A stretch of DNA of 14,730 bases from an uncultured Ruminiclostridium sp. (GTDB lineage: Bacteria; Bacillota; Clostridia; Oscillospirales; Ruminococcaceae). How positions within the stretch are numbered: position 1 is the stretch's first letter; each line of letters begins with the position of its first letter. The stretch spans positions 1-14,730 of the forward strand of contig CAKSIR010000049.1 in assembly GCA_934462775.1 (NCBI GenBank), read 5' to 3'. This document shows positions 7,488 through 14,730 of the stretch, piece after piece. The notes under the pieces were generated by a model, which ran no database searches, was not told the DNA's origin, and was given only the letters and a program-made list of their open reading frames with translations. Position numbers and translations under genes: made by a program.

Positions 7488-8360
7488 ATGTCATTTGCAA
7501 CAGATGTAAAAAACGAACTGATTGAGGTTTCCGACCATTCAAAGCAGGATATATTGCTGTACGGCGTTCTGTACGGAATGAGAGGGACGGATTTTCCTGT
7601 TCTTTATTCGGAAAATCAGGCGGTTATTGAATATTTAAAAAAGCTGCTTTCAGGGGAACAATATGAGGTAACGTCCTCGTTCAAGCGCAATACAACTCAG
7701 TACGCGCTGACCATTACCGAATATGACGGCTTGCTTCAAAAGTATAATTTCAGAAGCGCCGCCGTCAATACTGAATTTGTCGATGGAAACGACGTTGACA
7801 CGGGAATGTTTCTGAGAGGGGTTTTTCTTGCCTGCGGAAGTATTTCCGACCCTAACAGGGAGTATCATCTTGAGCTTACCCTGTCGACTGAGGAAAAATG
7901 CAGCGCGATTTATTCGCTGATAAACGAGCAGGGAATGTCTATAAAGAAGTCCACACGAGGAGGACAGGCTTTTCTCTATGCAAAGGAAAGCGAGCGCATT
8001 TCCGACTTTTTGACATACATAGGCGCAATGCTTCACTCAATGGAAATCATGAATGTGAAGATTTACAAGGACGTGCGCAACAACGTAAACCGCGCAGTAA
8101 ACTGTGAAGCTGCAAACATAGGCAAAACTGTCGCCGCCGCCCAGAAGCAGATAGAGGACATAGAGCTTATTGAACAGCTTAAAGGGCTTAACTCACTAAG
8201 CGAGGATTTGCGGCAGGTTGCTGAAATTCGCCTTGAAAACGCTGATATGTCGCTTCGTGAAATAGGCGAAATGCTGAATCCGCCAATCAGCAGAAGCGGA
8301 GTAAATCACCGCCTCGGCAGAATAAGCAGAATTGCGGACAGTCTTAGAAATAAAGGATAG
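7488..8360 (+). CDS. whiA: WhiA DNA-binding protein
   Basis: WhiA proteins have a degenerate LAGLIDADG homing-endonuclease fold fused to a C-terminal helix-turn-helix. They act as a sporulation regulator in Streptomyces and as a cell-division and chromosome-segregation factor in Bacillus. Here the N-terminal MSFATDVKNEL opening is typical, and the second LAGLIDADG-like helix reads FLRGVFLACGS at about residues 108-118. The conserved KDVRNNVNRAVNCEAAN segment falls near 195-211. The C-terminal helix-turn-helix contains SLREIGEML and ISRSGVNHRLGRI (267-279). At 290 residues it is slightly shorter than the usual 300-320, with the loss in the N-terminal half. No clear ribosome-binding site precedes the ATG, which sits 2 nt after the rapZ stop, so translation is probably coupled. 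Confidence 0.93.
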   Translation: MSFATDVKNELIEVSDHSKQDILLYGVLYGMRGTDFPVLYSENQAVIEYLKKLLSGEQYEVTSSFKRNTTQYALTITEYDGLLQKYNFRSAAVNTEFVDGNDVDTGMFLRGVFLACGSISDPNREYHLELTLSTEEKCSAIYSLINEQGMSIKKSTRGGQAFLYAKESERISDFLTYIGAMLHSMEIMNVKIYKDVRNNVNRAVNCEAANIGKTVAAAQKQIEDIELIEQLKGLNSLSEDLRQVAEIRLENADMSLREIGEMLNPPISRSGVNHRLGRISRIADSLRNKG

Positions 8361-8362
8361 TT

Positions 8363-11300
8363 ATGACAGATTTTGTTCATCTGCACGTTCATACAGAGTA
8401 TAGCCTTCTTGACGGCGCCTGCCGAATCAAGGGGCTTGTTTCTCGTGTAAAGGAATTGGGGCAGAAGGCGGTGGCAATCACCGACCACGGCGTTATGTAC
8501 GGCTGTGTGGATTTTTACAACGAGTGCGTTGAACAGGGAATCAAGCCAATAATAGGCTGCGAGGTTTATGTTGCGCAAAACAGCCGATTCGACAAGGCGA
8601 CCAAAGCCGATATGTCGCCGTATCATCTTATACTGCTGTGCAGGGATAACCGCGGCTATCAGAATCTTATAAAGCTGGTTTCTGACGCATTCGTCACGGG
8701 GTTTTACAATAAGCCGAGATGCGATCTTGAAACGCTGAAAAAGTACAGCGGCGGACTAATTTGTATGTCCGCCTGCCTGTCGGGAGAAATTCCGAGGCTG
8801 CTGCTGAGCGGAGCTTATGACAGGGCAAAGGAAACTGCGCTTAAGTATCTTGAAATTTTCGGAGAGGGCAACTATTACATTGAGGTGCAGGATCACGGAA
8901 TCCCCGAACAGCGTGAGATACTGCCTTTGCTGTACCGTCTTTCCGCCGAAACGGGAATCCCTCTTTGTGCAACAAACGACGCCCATTATCTGACGAGGGA
9001 CGACAGCGAGGTTCAGCACGTCCTCATGTGCATTGCAACCAACACCACTGTTGACGAAAAAAGCGGAATGGGGCTTTCGACAAGGGAGTTTTACATTAAA
9101 AGCGGCGATGAAATGGCGGCGCTTTTCAGGGCTGAAGCAATTGAGAATACCATAAAAATTGCGGAAAGGTGCAATGTAACCTTTGAATTCGGCGTCACCA
9201 GGCTGCCATATTACCGCATTGAGGGCGTAACCGATAACGAGCGTTATTTCAGAAACGCAGTCCGTGACGGACTTATCAAGCGTTACGGAAATCCGCTGCC
9301 CGATGAAGTTGTCGCAAGAGCCAAATACGAGCTTGATGTTATCTCAAAAATGGGATTTGTGGACTACTATCTTATTGTAGCCGATTTTATCAGCTACGCA
9401 AGGAGTAAAAACATTCCCGTAGGTCCGGGACGAGGTTCGGGCGTAGGTTCAATATGCGCCTATGCAATGGGAATAACCAGCATTGAACCGCTGCGCTTCA
9501 ATCTGCTTTTTGAACGTTTCCTCAATCCCGAAAGAGTCAGTATGCCTGATTTCGACGTGGATTTCTGCTACATCAGACGTCAGGATGTAATTGATTACGT
9601 TGCGCGCAAATACGGCGAGGATCATGTTGCGCAGATAATAACCTTCGGTACTCTTGCGGCAAGACAGTCACTCCGCGACGCAGGCAGAGCGATGGGTCTG
9701 CCTTACGGAAAGGTGGATTCTGTTGCAAAGCTGATTCCCTTTGGCGCATCAATTGAGCGGTCGCTGAGCGAACAGAAAGAGCTTGCAAAGCTGATGACAA
9801 CGGACGGCGAGGTTGATAAGCTGATACGCACGGCGCTGAAAATTGAGGGAATGCCGCGTCATGCTTCAATGCACGCGGCGGGAATTGTAATAACCCGCGA
9901 CCCTGTGGCAGATTATGTTCCGCTTCAGAAAACGGACGGCTGCGTGGTTACGCAGTATCAGATGGGTACGCTGGAGCGGCTCGGACTGCTTAAAATGGAC
10001 TTTCTGGGACTGCGCTACCTTACTGTTATTGACGACTGCTGCAAGTCTGTTAAGAGGAATAATCCCGATTTTGATTTGGCTAAAATTGACGAGCACGACA
10101 AGGCTGTTTTCGATATGCTTGCCAAAGGCGGTACAATGGGCGTTTTCCAGTTTGAAAGCGGCGGAATGACCGCCGTTCTTTCAAGGCTTCAGCCGACATC
10201 GATTGAGGATCTGATAGCCACAATTTCCCTCTATCGTCCGGGTCCTATGAATTCCATACCGACATACATTGCCAACAGGCATAATCCGTCAAAAGTAACC
10301 TACAAGCACCCGCTTTTAAAGCCGATTTTGGAGGTGACCTACGGCTGTATTGTTTATCAGGAGCAGGTAATGCAGATTTGCAGACAGCTTGGAGGATACT
10401 CATACGGGCGCGCCGACCTTGTGCGCAGGGCGATGGCGAAGAAAAAGAAAGAGGTAATGGAAAAGGAACGGGACGCGTTTATTTACGGCACCGATACAAA
10501 CTGCGGAGCGGTAAAAAACGGCGTTCCCGAAGATACTGCAATAGAGATATGGAACGAGATGGCGTCCTTTGCAACTTACGCGTTCAATAAGTCCCATGCG
10601 GCTGCATACGCTTATCTTGCATATCAGACCGCCTATCTGCGCCGTCATTATTATAAGGAATACATGGTTGCGCTTATGACCAGCGTTCTTGACAATACGG
10701 GCAAGCTTATCGAGTACATTACCGACCTCGACAACAACGGGATAAAGGTGCTTGCTCCCGACGTGAATTCAAGTATGCTCAGCTTTACTGTTACAGACGG
10801 GGGAGTAAGGTACGGGCTGCTGGCAATAAAAAATCTCGGCAGAAATGTAATTGAGTCAATTATTGAAGAACGAAAAAAAGGCCGCTTTGAAAACCTCTAT
10901 GACTTTTGCCGCAGAATGAGCGAACACGGCATAAACAAAAGAGCGGTCGAGGCGCTGATAAAATCGGGCGCGCTTGATACGCTGGGGCATAACCGCCGAC
11001 AGATGATTTCCTCATACGAGCAGATAATGGAACAGCTTACGCTGCGCCGCAATAACAATATTGAGGGACAGCTTGACTTTTTCAGTGAAGTTGACGACGA
11101 CAAAAAAGGCGGCGATTTTGAAATGCCTGATGTGGCTGAATTCAGAAAAGGCCAGCTTTTACAGATGGAAAAGGAAAGCATTGGTCTGTATGTTTCGGGA
11201 CATCCTGTTGACGATTACTCTAAATATATTAAGCTAAACGGCTGTAAAACCACCGCAGATATAATCAACGGCGCAAAGGCTGGACTTGCCGACTGCCGCG

Positions 11301-11791
11301 ATGGGCAGACAGCTGCAATTATCGGCATGATTGCCGGCAAAAAACAGCTTCGTACAAAGTCGGGCAGAGATATGTGCTTTATAACCCTCGAGGATCAGCT
11401 CGGCGCTATCGATGTCGTTATTTTCAGCGATGTCTACGATGAATGCAGGGGATTTCTGAGCGATAATCAGGTCATAGCTGTTACAGGCACTATTTCCACT
11501 AAGGACGAGGATGACGCGAAGCTGCTGGCAAGGTCGGCTATACCTGCCGAAAAGCTGGAAATTCCTCAGTACAGCGGTATTTATATCAAGGTGAAATCCG
11601 ATGATGTAAAGCTGATTTCCGAAATTTATGAAGCCGTATCCGCCTGCCGCGGCAAAGACAAAATCCGGCTTTGTTACAGCGACACAAGGGAGGTAAAGTC
11701 CCTTAACGGAATAAACGGTGTAAATATTACAAAAGAACTTATGGAAAAACTTGCGAAAATTTGTGGAAAAGGTAATATTATATTAAAATAA
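8363..11791 (+). CDS. dnaE: DNA polymerase III subunit alpha
   Basis: DnaE is a replicative C-family DNA polymerase of 1142 residues. The PHP domain (about 1-270) keeps a complete set of likely metal ligands: His8, His10, Asp17, His42, Glu67, His88, Cys138, Asp206 and His208. The catalytic palm has GPGRGSGVGS at 354-363, PDFDVDF at 395-401 (Asp398 and Asp400) and Asp546 in LKMDFLGLRYLT. A clamp-binding motif QLDFF lies near 903-907, after a helix-hairpin-helix-like KRAVEALIKSGALDTLG. An OB fold (about 980-1060) contains AAIIGMIAGKKQLRTKSGRD. Clostridia usually carry PolC as well, so this may share replication work. The start has AAAGGA 5 nt upstream and lies 2 nt after the whiA stop. No intein or frameshift is seen. 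Confidence 0.97.
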   Translation: MTDFVHLHVHTEYSLLDGACRIKGLVSRVKELGQKAVAITDHGVMYGCVDFYNECVEQGIKPIIGCEVYVAQNSRFDKATKADMSPYHLILLCRDNRGYQNLIKLVSDAFVTGFYNKPRCDLETLKKYSGGLICMSACLSGEIPRLLLSGAYDRAKETALKYLEIFGEGNYYIEVQDHGIPEQREILPLLYRLSAETGIPLCATNDAHYLTRDDSEVQHVLMCIATNTTVDEKSGMGLSTREFYIKSGDEMAALFRAEAIENTIKIAERCNVTFEFGVTRLPYYRIEGVTDNERYFRNAVRDGLIKRYGNPLPDEVVARAKYELDVISKMGFVDYYLIVADFISYARSKNIPVGPGRGSGVGSICAYAMGITSIEPLRFNLLFERFLNPERVSMPDFDVDFCYIRRQDVIDYVARKYGEDHVAQIITFGTLAARQSLRDAGRAMGLPYGKVDSVAKLIPFGASIERSLSEQKELAKLMTTDGEVDKLIRTALKIEGMPRHASMHAAGIVITRDPVADYVPLQKTDGCVVTQYQMGTLERLGLLKMDFLGLRYLTVIDDCCKSVKRNNPDFDLAKIDEHDKAVFDMLAKGGTMGVFQFESGGMTAVLSRLQPTSIEDLIATISLYRPGPMNSIPTYIANRHNPSKVTYKHPLLKPILEVTYGCIVYQEQVMQICRQLGGYSYGRADLVRRAMAKKKKEVMEKERDAFIYGTDTNCGAVKNGVPEDTAIEIWNEMASFATYAFNKSHAAAYAYLAYQTAYLRRHYYKEYMVALMTSVLDNTGKLIEYITDLDNNGIKVLAPDVNSSMLSFTVTDGGVRYGLLAIKNLGRNVIESIIEERKKGRFENLYDFCRRMSEHGINKRAVEALIKSGALDTLGHNRRQMISSYEQIMEQLTLRRNNNIEGQLDFFSEVDDDKKGGDFEMPDVAEFRKGQLLQMEKESIGLYVSGHPVDDYSKYIKLNGCKTTADIINGAKAGLADCRDGQTAAIIGMIAGKKQLRTKSGRDMCFITLEDQLGAIDVVIFSDVYDECRGFLSDNQVIAVTGTISTKDEDDAKLLARSAIPAEKLEIPQYSGIYIKVKSDDVKLISEIYEAVSACRGKDKIRLCYSDTREVKSLNGINGVNITKELMEKLAKICGKGNIILK

Positions 11792-11813
11792 GTCTGTTTT
11801 GCGGCAAAAGGTA

Positions 11814-11843
11814 TTGACGTTTTAAAGCAAAATGGTGTACAAT
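11814..11843 (+). promoter_or_regulatory. Sigma-A promoter for pfkA
   Basis: TTGACG (11814-11819) and TACAAT (11838-11843) are separated by 18 nt in the dnaE-pfkA gap. Each differs from consensus by one base. Predicted start is near 11850, giving a leader of about 38 nt with AAGGAG (11874-11879) as ribosome-binding site. A 13-nt inverted repeat, TTTTGC-G-GCAAAA (11797-11809), lies 4 nt upstream of the -35 box. Confidence 0.75.
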
Positions 11844-11887
11844 AGACTTTGAAATATTTATTATTTAAGATATAAGGAGAACCCAGT

Positions 11888-12847
11888 ATGAAGAAGATTG
11901 GCGTATTAACAAGCGGCGGCGATGCACCGGGCATGAACGCTGCTATCAGAGCAGTTGTAAGAGCAGGTATCAGCAAGGGCATGGAGGTTGTTGGTATTTA
12001 CAGAGGCTATAACGGCCTTATCAACGGCGAAATCAAGCCGCTCACAATGAGAAGCGTATCTGATACAATTCAGCACGGCGGAACAATGCTTTACACAGCT
12101 CGCTGCCAGGAATTCAGATTTGAAGAAGGCCTTCAGAAGGCAAAGAAAACCTGTATTGAACATGGTATCGAGGGTATGGTTGTTATCGGCGGCGACGGTT
12201 CTTTCCGCGGCGCAGCTGACCTTTCCGCAAGAGGAATCCTTTGCGTTGGTCTGCCGGGAACAATTGATAACGACATTGCCATGACTGATTATACAATCGG
12301 CTACGATACAGCTATGAATACAGCTATGGAGCTGGTTGACAAGCTGAGAGATACAACGCAGTCACACGACAGATGCTCCGTTGTTGAGGTTATGGGACGC
12401 AACGCAGGTTACATCGCTCTTAACACCGGTATTGCCTGCGGTGCAACATACATTGTCACAAAGGAAATGCCGTACACAATCGAAGATATTGTAACAAAGA
12501 TTAAGAAGGCGCAGGCAACAGGCAAGCACCACTTCATCATTGTTGTATCCGAGGGTATCGGCAACTCACAGGAAATTGCAAAGCAGATTGAACAGCTTAC
12601 AGGCGTTGAGTCCAGAGCTACAATCCTCGGTCACGTTCAGCGCGGCGGTTCACCGACAGTTCGCGACAGAGTTGTTGCAAGCCAGATGGGTTACTATGCT
12701 GTTGACCTTCTTTCAAGAGGCATCGGCAACAAGGTTGTAGGTCTTAGAAACGACAAGATTTACGACTGCGACATTCAGGAAGCTTTATCTATGAAAAAGC
12801 CGTTCCCTGAGGATCTTTACAGAATTGCTGACGAAATCAGCTTCTAA
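11888..12847 (+). CDS. pfkA: ATP-dependent 6-phosphofructokinase
   Basis: PfkA phosphorylates fructose 6-phosphate to fructose 1,6-bisphosphate, the committed step of glycolysis. At 319 residues it matches the bacterial tetrameric enzyme and aligns with E. coli numbering. LTSGGDAPGMNAAIR spans 7-21. GGDGS is at 101-105 with Gly104, the ATP-type residue rather than the Asp of pyrophosphate enzymes. PGTIDNDI is at 123-130 with catalytic Asp127, and Gly124 also points to ATP use. Substrate-binding DRCSVVEVMGR lies at 161-171. The start is supported by AAGGAG 8 nt upstream. It has its own promoter. It looks richer in uniform codons such as ACA and GCT than dnaE, consistent with high expression, though this was judged by eye. 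Confidence 0.97.
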   Translation: MKKIGVLTSGGDAPGMNAAIRAVVRAGISKGMEVVGIYRGYNGLINGEIKPLTMRSVSDTIQHGGTMLYTARCQEFRFEEGLQKAKKTCIEHGIEGMVVIGGDGSFRGAADLSARGILCVGLPGTIDNDIAMTDYTIGYDTAMNTAMELVDKLRDTTQSHDRCSVVEVMGRNAGYIALNTGIACGATYIVTKEMPYTIEDIVTKIKKAQATGKHHFIIVVSEGIGNSQEIAKQIEQLTGVESRATILGHVQRGGSPTVRDRVVASQMGYYAVDLLSRGIGNKVVGLRNDKIYDCDIQEALSMKKPFPEDLYRIADEISF

Positions 12848-12849
12848 TG

Positions 12850-12874
12850 GCAATTACGCACATAGTGCGATTGC
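12850..12874 (+). terminator. Possible weak terminator after pfkA
   Basis: A hairpin begins 3 nt after the pfkA stop. GCAAT and CGCAC (with a 2-nt bulge between them) pair with GTGCG and ATTGC around an ATA loop. The following sequence, ATAAATTTTAA, is only a poor T tract. It may stabilise the mRNA end or terminate partially, so read-through into the folT leader is plausible. Confidence 0.35.
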
Positions 12875-12884
12875 ATAAATTTTA

Positions 12885-12984
12885 ACAGAGTAGGACATTG
12901 TGCGTTAAGTGCTGCGCGGACGGAGAGTTGCCGTGCAGACGAAAAGTCTTTGCGACTTGCGGTTCAATGTTCGCATCTCGCTGT
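12885..12984 (+). ncRNA. Tetrahydrofolate (THF) riboswitch aptamer
   Basis: The sequence shows the hallmark THF aptamer motifs AGTAG (12889-12893) and GCGTTAAGTG (12902-12911), and the 3' segment GCGG (12959-12962) leading to GCATCTCG. Pairing fits the known architecture. P1 is ACAG (12885-12888) with CTGT (12981-12984). P2 is ACATTG (12895-12900) with CAATGT (12965-12970). P3 is CTGCGCGG (12912-12919) with CCGTGCAG (12931-12938). A last hairpin is AAGTC/GACTT (12944-12948, 12954-12958). It lies in the leader of a folate transporter gene, as expected for this riboswitch class. The call is made from memory of the consensus, not from a covariance search. Confidence 0.88.
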
Positions 12985-12998
12985 GCATAAAATAGAAT

Positions 12999-13025
12999 AA
13001 GCGAGCCATACTTGCTTTCTTTCTT
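12999..13025 (+). terminator. Riboswitch-controlled terminator before folT
   Basis: AAGCGAG (12999-13005) pairs with CTTGCTT (13011-13017) around a CCATA loop, and a T-rich tract with two C interruptions follows. The left arm AGCGAG (13000-13005) is also perfectly complementary to CTCGCT (12977-12982) in the aptamer's 3' end. Folding of the aptamer should therefore free the terminator and switch folT off when reduced folate is plentiful. Confidence 0.7.
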
Positions 13026-13053
13026 ATGTATTAGCGTAACAGAGGAGGTAAAT

Positions 13054-13659
13054 ATGGCTTTTATTTTACAAAGCTTCAAGAACTCCCTCCGTGAATTACG
13101 CAGCGTTAAGTGTATCACCACAGTTGGTGTATTTATTGCGCTGTTTGTTGTTCTGGACGGGTTCGGCTCAATCAGAATAGGTGAATTTCTGAAAATCAAC
13201 TTTGCGTTTCTTGCTCTTGCGGTAATTGGAATGCTGTTCGGTCCGACAGTCGGCTTATTGTCAGGCTTTGCCTGTGACTTGGTAGGTTATTTGGTAAATC
13301 CGGTAGGAGGATTTATTGTGTGGCTGTCCCTTATAACGGCTCTGGAGGGAATGCTGTACGGTCTTTTCCTTTACACGCTCAAGCCGGAAAAGACTCTCAG
13401 GCAGGTGCTTAGAATTGCTCTTGCAAGAGGCGTTGTGGTAGTGGTGTGCAATCTGCTGCTGAACACGATTGCACTGTATTCCTATGGCTTTATCGGCGGC
13501 GACGGCAGGGGCTTCTTCACGGTTTTGTGGACGAGAGTAATTTCGAATGCAATTGCACTGCCGGTGGGCGTTGTAATGTTGGTTGCAATACTTATTCCGA
13601 TTAAGCTTGCTTACAGAAAAATGTTCCCATCTTATGACAGAAATCATGTAGGTGGTTAA
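13054..13659 (+). CDS. folT: ECF transporter S component, folate (FolT)
   Basis: This 201-residue membrane protein has about five or six hydrophobic segments and looks like the substrate-binding S component of an energy-coupling factor (ECF) vitamin transporter. The FolT-like features are a first helix leading into SIRIGEFLKINFAFL, then IGMLFGPTVGLLSGFACDLVG, and the late R-x-x-x-N-A-x-x-L-P element (TRVISNAIALPV). The ATP-binding and T subunits (EcfA, EcfA', EcfT) are not in this window and must be encoded elsewhere. Folate specificity is strongly supported by the THF riboswitch in its leader. The start at 13054 has an excellent AGAGGAGGT site (13041-13049); a longer in-frame ATG at 13012 falls in the terminator hairpin and is rejected. 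proC follows after 25 nt. Confidence 0.9.
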   Translation: MAFILQSFKNSLRELRSVKCITTVGVFIALFVVLDGFGSIRIGEFLKINFAFLALAVIGMLFGPTVGLLSGFACDLVGYLVNPVGGFIVWLSLITALEGMLYGLFLYTLKPEKTLRQVLRIALARGVVVVVCNLLLNTIALYSYGFIGGDGRGFFTVLWTRVISNAIALPVGVVMLVAILIPIKLAYRKMFPSYDRNHVGG

Positions 13660-13684
13660 ACCGATCGGAAAGGATTGTCACGCT

Positions 13685-14482
13685 ATGAACAAGTTAGGAG
13701 TTTTAGGCGCAGGAAATATGGGCAGCGCTATTATGCGCGGCGTAAAAGGAGGCAGCGCGGACGTTGAAATCCACGCATTCGATAAGGATGAAAACAAGCT
13801 TGCCGCACTGACCGAATGCGGAGTTATTCCCGCAAAAAGCGAAAGGGAAGTAGTTGAAGGCTGCAAGTACGTTTTGCTGGCGGTAAAACCGCAGGTGCTG
13901 GGCGATGTTCTTGAAAAAATAAAGAGCAACGTTAATGCCGATACTGTTTTTATCTCAATCTGTGCCGGCATTTCTGAGGAATTCATTCGTTCAAAAACAA
14001 ATGCAAACGTAAAAGTAGTTCTGGTTATGCCAAACACTCCTATGATGCTTGGACTTGGCGCAAGCGCAATGTCCACCGATGAAAAGACTACCGATGAAGA
14101 ATTTGCTTTTGCCAAATCCGTAATCGGCAGCTGCGGAATTGTTGAAGTCATTCCTATTGATAAAATGAAAGAAGTTATCGCAATAAACGGCAGCTCTCCC
14201 GCTTTCATTTATCTATTCGCAAAAGGCTTTATCGAGTACGCAAAAGACAACAGAATTGATGAAACGGCTGCGCTTAACCTGTTTGCTCAGACGTTGGTTG
14301 GTTCTGCAAAAATGCTGACAAGCTCAGGCATGACGGTTGATCAGCTTATTAAGCAGGTTTCCTCTCCGGGTGGAACAACACTCGCCGGATTGGAACGGTT
14401 ATATGAAGGAGAACTTGTTCAGGATGTAAAGAACGCTTGTGATTCATGCACGAAGCGAGCTTATGAACTGGCTGGAAAATAA
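13685..14482 (+). CDS. proC: Pyrroline-5-carboxylate reductase
   Basis: ProC reduces 1-pyrroline-5-carboxylate to proline with NAD(P)H, the last step of proline synthesis, in the cytoplasm. The Rossmann nucleotide-binding motif GAGNMGSA lies at residues 8-15. AVKPQVLGDVL and the MPNTPMMLGLGAS stretch are typical of the family. The C-terminal signature SSPGGTTLAGLERLYEG lies near 226-242. At 265 residues it is normal length. The ATG at 13685 is chosen because GAAAGGA (13668-13674) lies 10 nt upstream; an in-frame GTG at 13652 overlaps the end of folT and has no such site. It is probably cotranscribed with folT and so under the folate riboswitch, though no functional link between them is obvious. 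Confidence 0.96.
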   Translation: MNKLGVLGAGNMGSAIMRGVKGGSADVEIHAFDKDENKLAALTECGVIPAKSEREVVEGCKYVLLAVKPQVLGDVLEKIKSNVNADTVFISICAGISEEFIRSKTNANVKVVLVMPNTPMMLGLGASAMSTDEKTTDEEFAFAKSVIGSCGIVEVIPIDKMKEVIAINGSSPAFIYLFAKGFIEYAKDNRIDETAALNLFAQTLVGSAKMLTSSGMTVDQLIKQVSSPGGTTLAGLERLYEGELVQDVKNACDSCTKRAYELAGK

Positions 14483-14517
14483 AATATCAAAGCCTGAATG
14501 AGCAAATGTATGAATTC

Positions 14518-14554
14518 TGCTTTTAAATTTCATTTTATGATTTAAAGCATTTTT
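14518..14554 (+). terminator. Possible AT-rich terminator after proC
   Basis: TGCTTTTAAAT (14518-14528) pairs with ATTTAAAGCA (14540-14549) with one bulged T, and five T residues (14550-14554) follow. The stem is almost all A-T and so weak. A much stronger hairpin follows at 14605-14649. The rest of the 14483-14653 gap shows no gene. Confidence 0.35.
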
Positions 14555-14604
14555 GCGACGTTCTTCATTAAATTTTTTAAACCTTCATTTGCTTCTTGAT
14601 AAAT

Positions 14605-14649
14605 AAAAAACCTCACAAACCGCTCTATAAAGCCATTTGTGAGGTTTTT
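14605..14649. terminator. Bidirectional terminator between proC and tRNA-Glu
   Basis: CCTCACAAA (14611-14619) pairs with TTTGTGAGG (14636-14644), flanked by six A residues on the left and five T residues on the right. The hairpin therefore has a T tract on both strands, ending folT-proC transcripts from the left and tRNA-Glu transcripts from the right. Bases 14627-14643 are identical to 2615-2631 in the tRNA-Leu terminator. Confidence 0.85.
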
Positions 14650-14653
14650 ATGT

Positions 14654-14728
14654 TGGTGACCCGTACGGGAATCGAACCCATGATTCCGCCGTGAAAGGGC
14701 GATGTCTTAACCGCTTGACCAACGGGCC
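14654..14728 (-). tRNA. tRNA-Glu (anticodon UUC)
   Basis: This class I tRNA of 75 nt includes an encoded CCA (14656-14654). Acceptor GGCCCGT pairs with ACGGGTC (one G-U pair). The anticodon arm TCGCC-CTTTCAC-GGCGG gives anticodon TTC, reading GAA and GAG. The T-loop GGTTCGATTCC is present. The gene is complete, 2 nt from the window edge; its promoter lies outside. The bidirectional hairpin at 14605-14649 ends its transcript. Confidence 0.96.
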
Positions 14729-14730
14729 GG

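Noticed and set aside
7485..7488. Possible hidden or broken yvcK gene between rapZ and whiA
   Set aside because: The two genes are full length and 2 nt apart, so there is no room even for a remnant.
11792..11887. Catabolite-responsive element controlling pfkA
   Set aside because: No good match to the cre consensus was seen around the promoter; the nearby inverted repeat has a different sequence.
13012..13053. Upstream ATG extending folT by 14 residues
   Set aside because: It would start inside the terminator hairpin without a ribosome-binding site, whereas the ATG at 13054 has a near-perfect one.
1..14730. CRISPR array, insertion sequence, phage or defence genes
   Set aside because: No array of spaced repeats, transposase, integrase or recognisable defence protein occurs. 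The accessory-looking genes (YitT, DUF3089, AIM24) are common chromosomal families.

Overview
This window looks like a stretch of core chromosome from a low-to-mid GC Gram-positive bacterium, most likely a gut clostridium of the Ruminococcaceae/Oscillospiraceae type. The evidence is AT-rich spacers, sigma-A-like promoters (one a perfect consensus), strong Shine-Dalgarno sites, tRNA genes with encoded CCA, the gram-positive set hprK, rapZ and whiA, and a tetrahydrofolate riboswitch upstream of folT. No plasmid, phage, transposon or CRISPR signal is visible.

Layout. Bases 1-2727 lie on the minus strand. Read in that direction they hold tRNA-Leu(CAG) and its terminator, a YitT-family membrane protein, a DUF3089 alpha/beta-hydrolase, and an AIM24/TIGR00266 protein that has its own perfect TTGACA-17-TATAAT promoter. 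A divergent intergenic region (2728-3002) carries the tRNA-Leu promoter on one strand and the hprK promoter on the other.

Bases 3003-11791 form a tightly packed plus-strand operon: hprK, a YcdX-like PHP phosphatase, a ROK glucokinase, murB, rapZ, whiA and dnaE. The rapZ/whiA and whiA/dnaE junctions are only 2 nt. The usual yvcK/glmR gene between rapZ and whiA is absent. pfkA (11888-12847) has its own promoter. After it comes a THF riboswitch with a terminator/antiterminator platform, then folT and proC. The window closes with a bidirectional terminator and a minus-strand tRNA-Glu(UUC).

How the genes fit together. hprK, glucokinase and pfkA connect sugar uptake control (HPr-Ser phosphorylation) with entry into and commitment to glycolysis. 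murB and rapZ touch peptidoglycan precursor supply, whiA is linked to cell division, and dnaE to DNA replication. folT imports folate under feedback from reduced folate, and proC makes the last step of proline synthesis. The most informative item beyond ordinary housekeeping is the folate riboswitch, where the two competing structures can be drawn base by base. I found no convincing new defence or mobile system.
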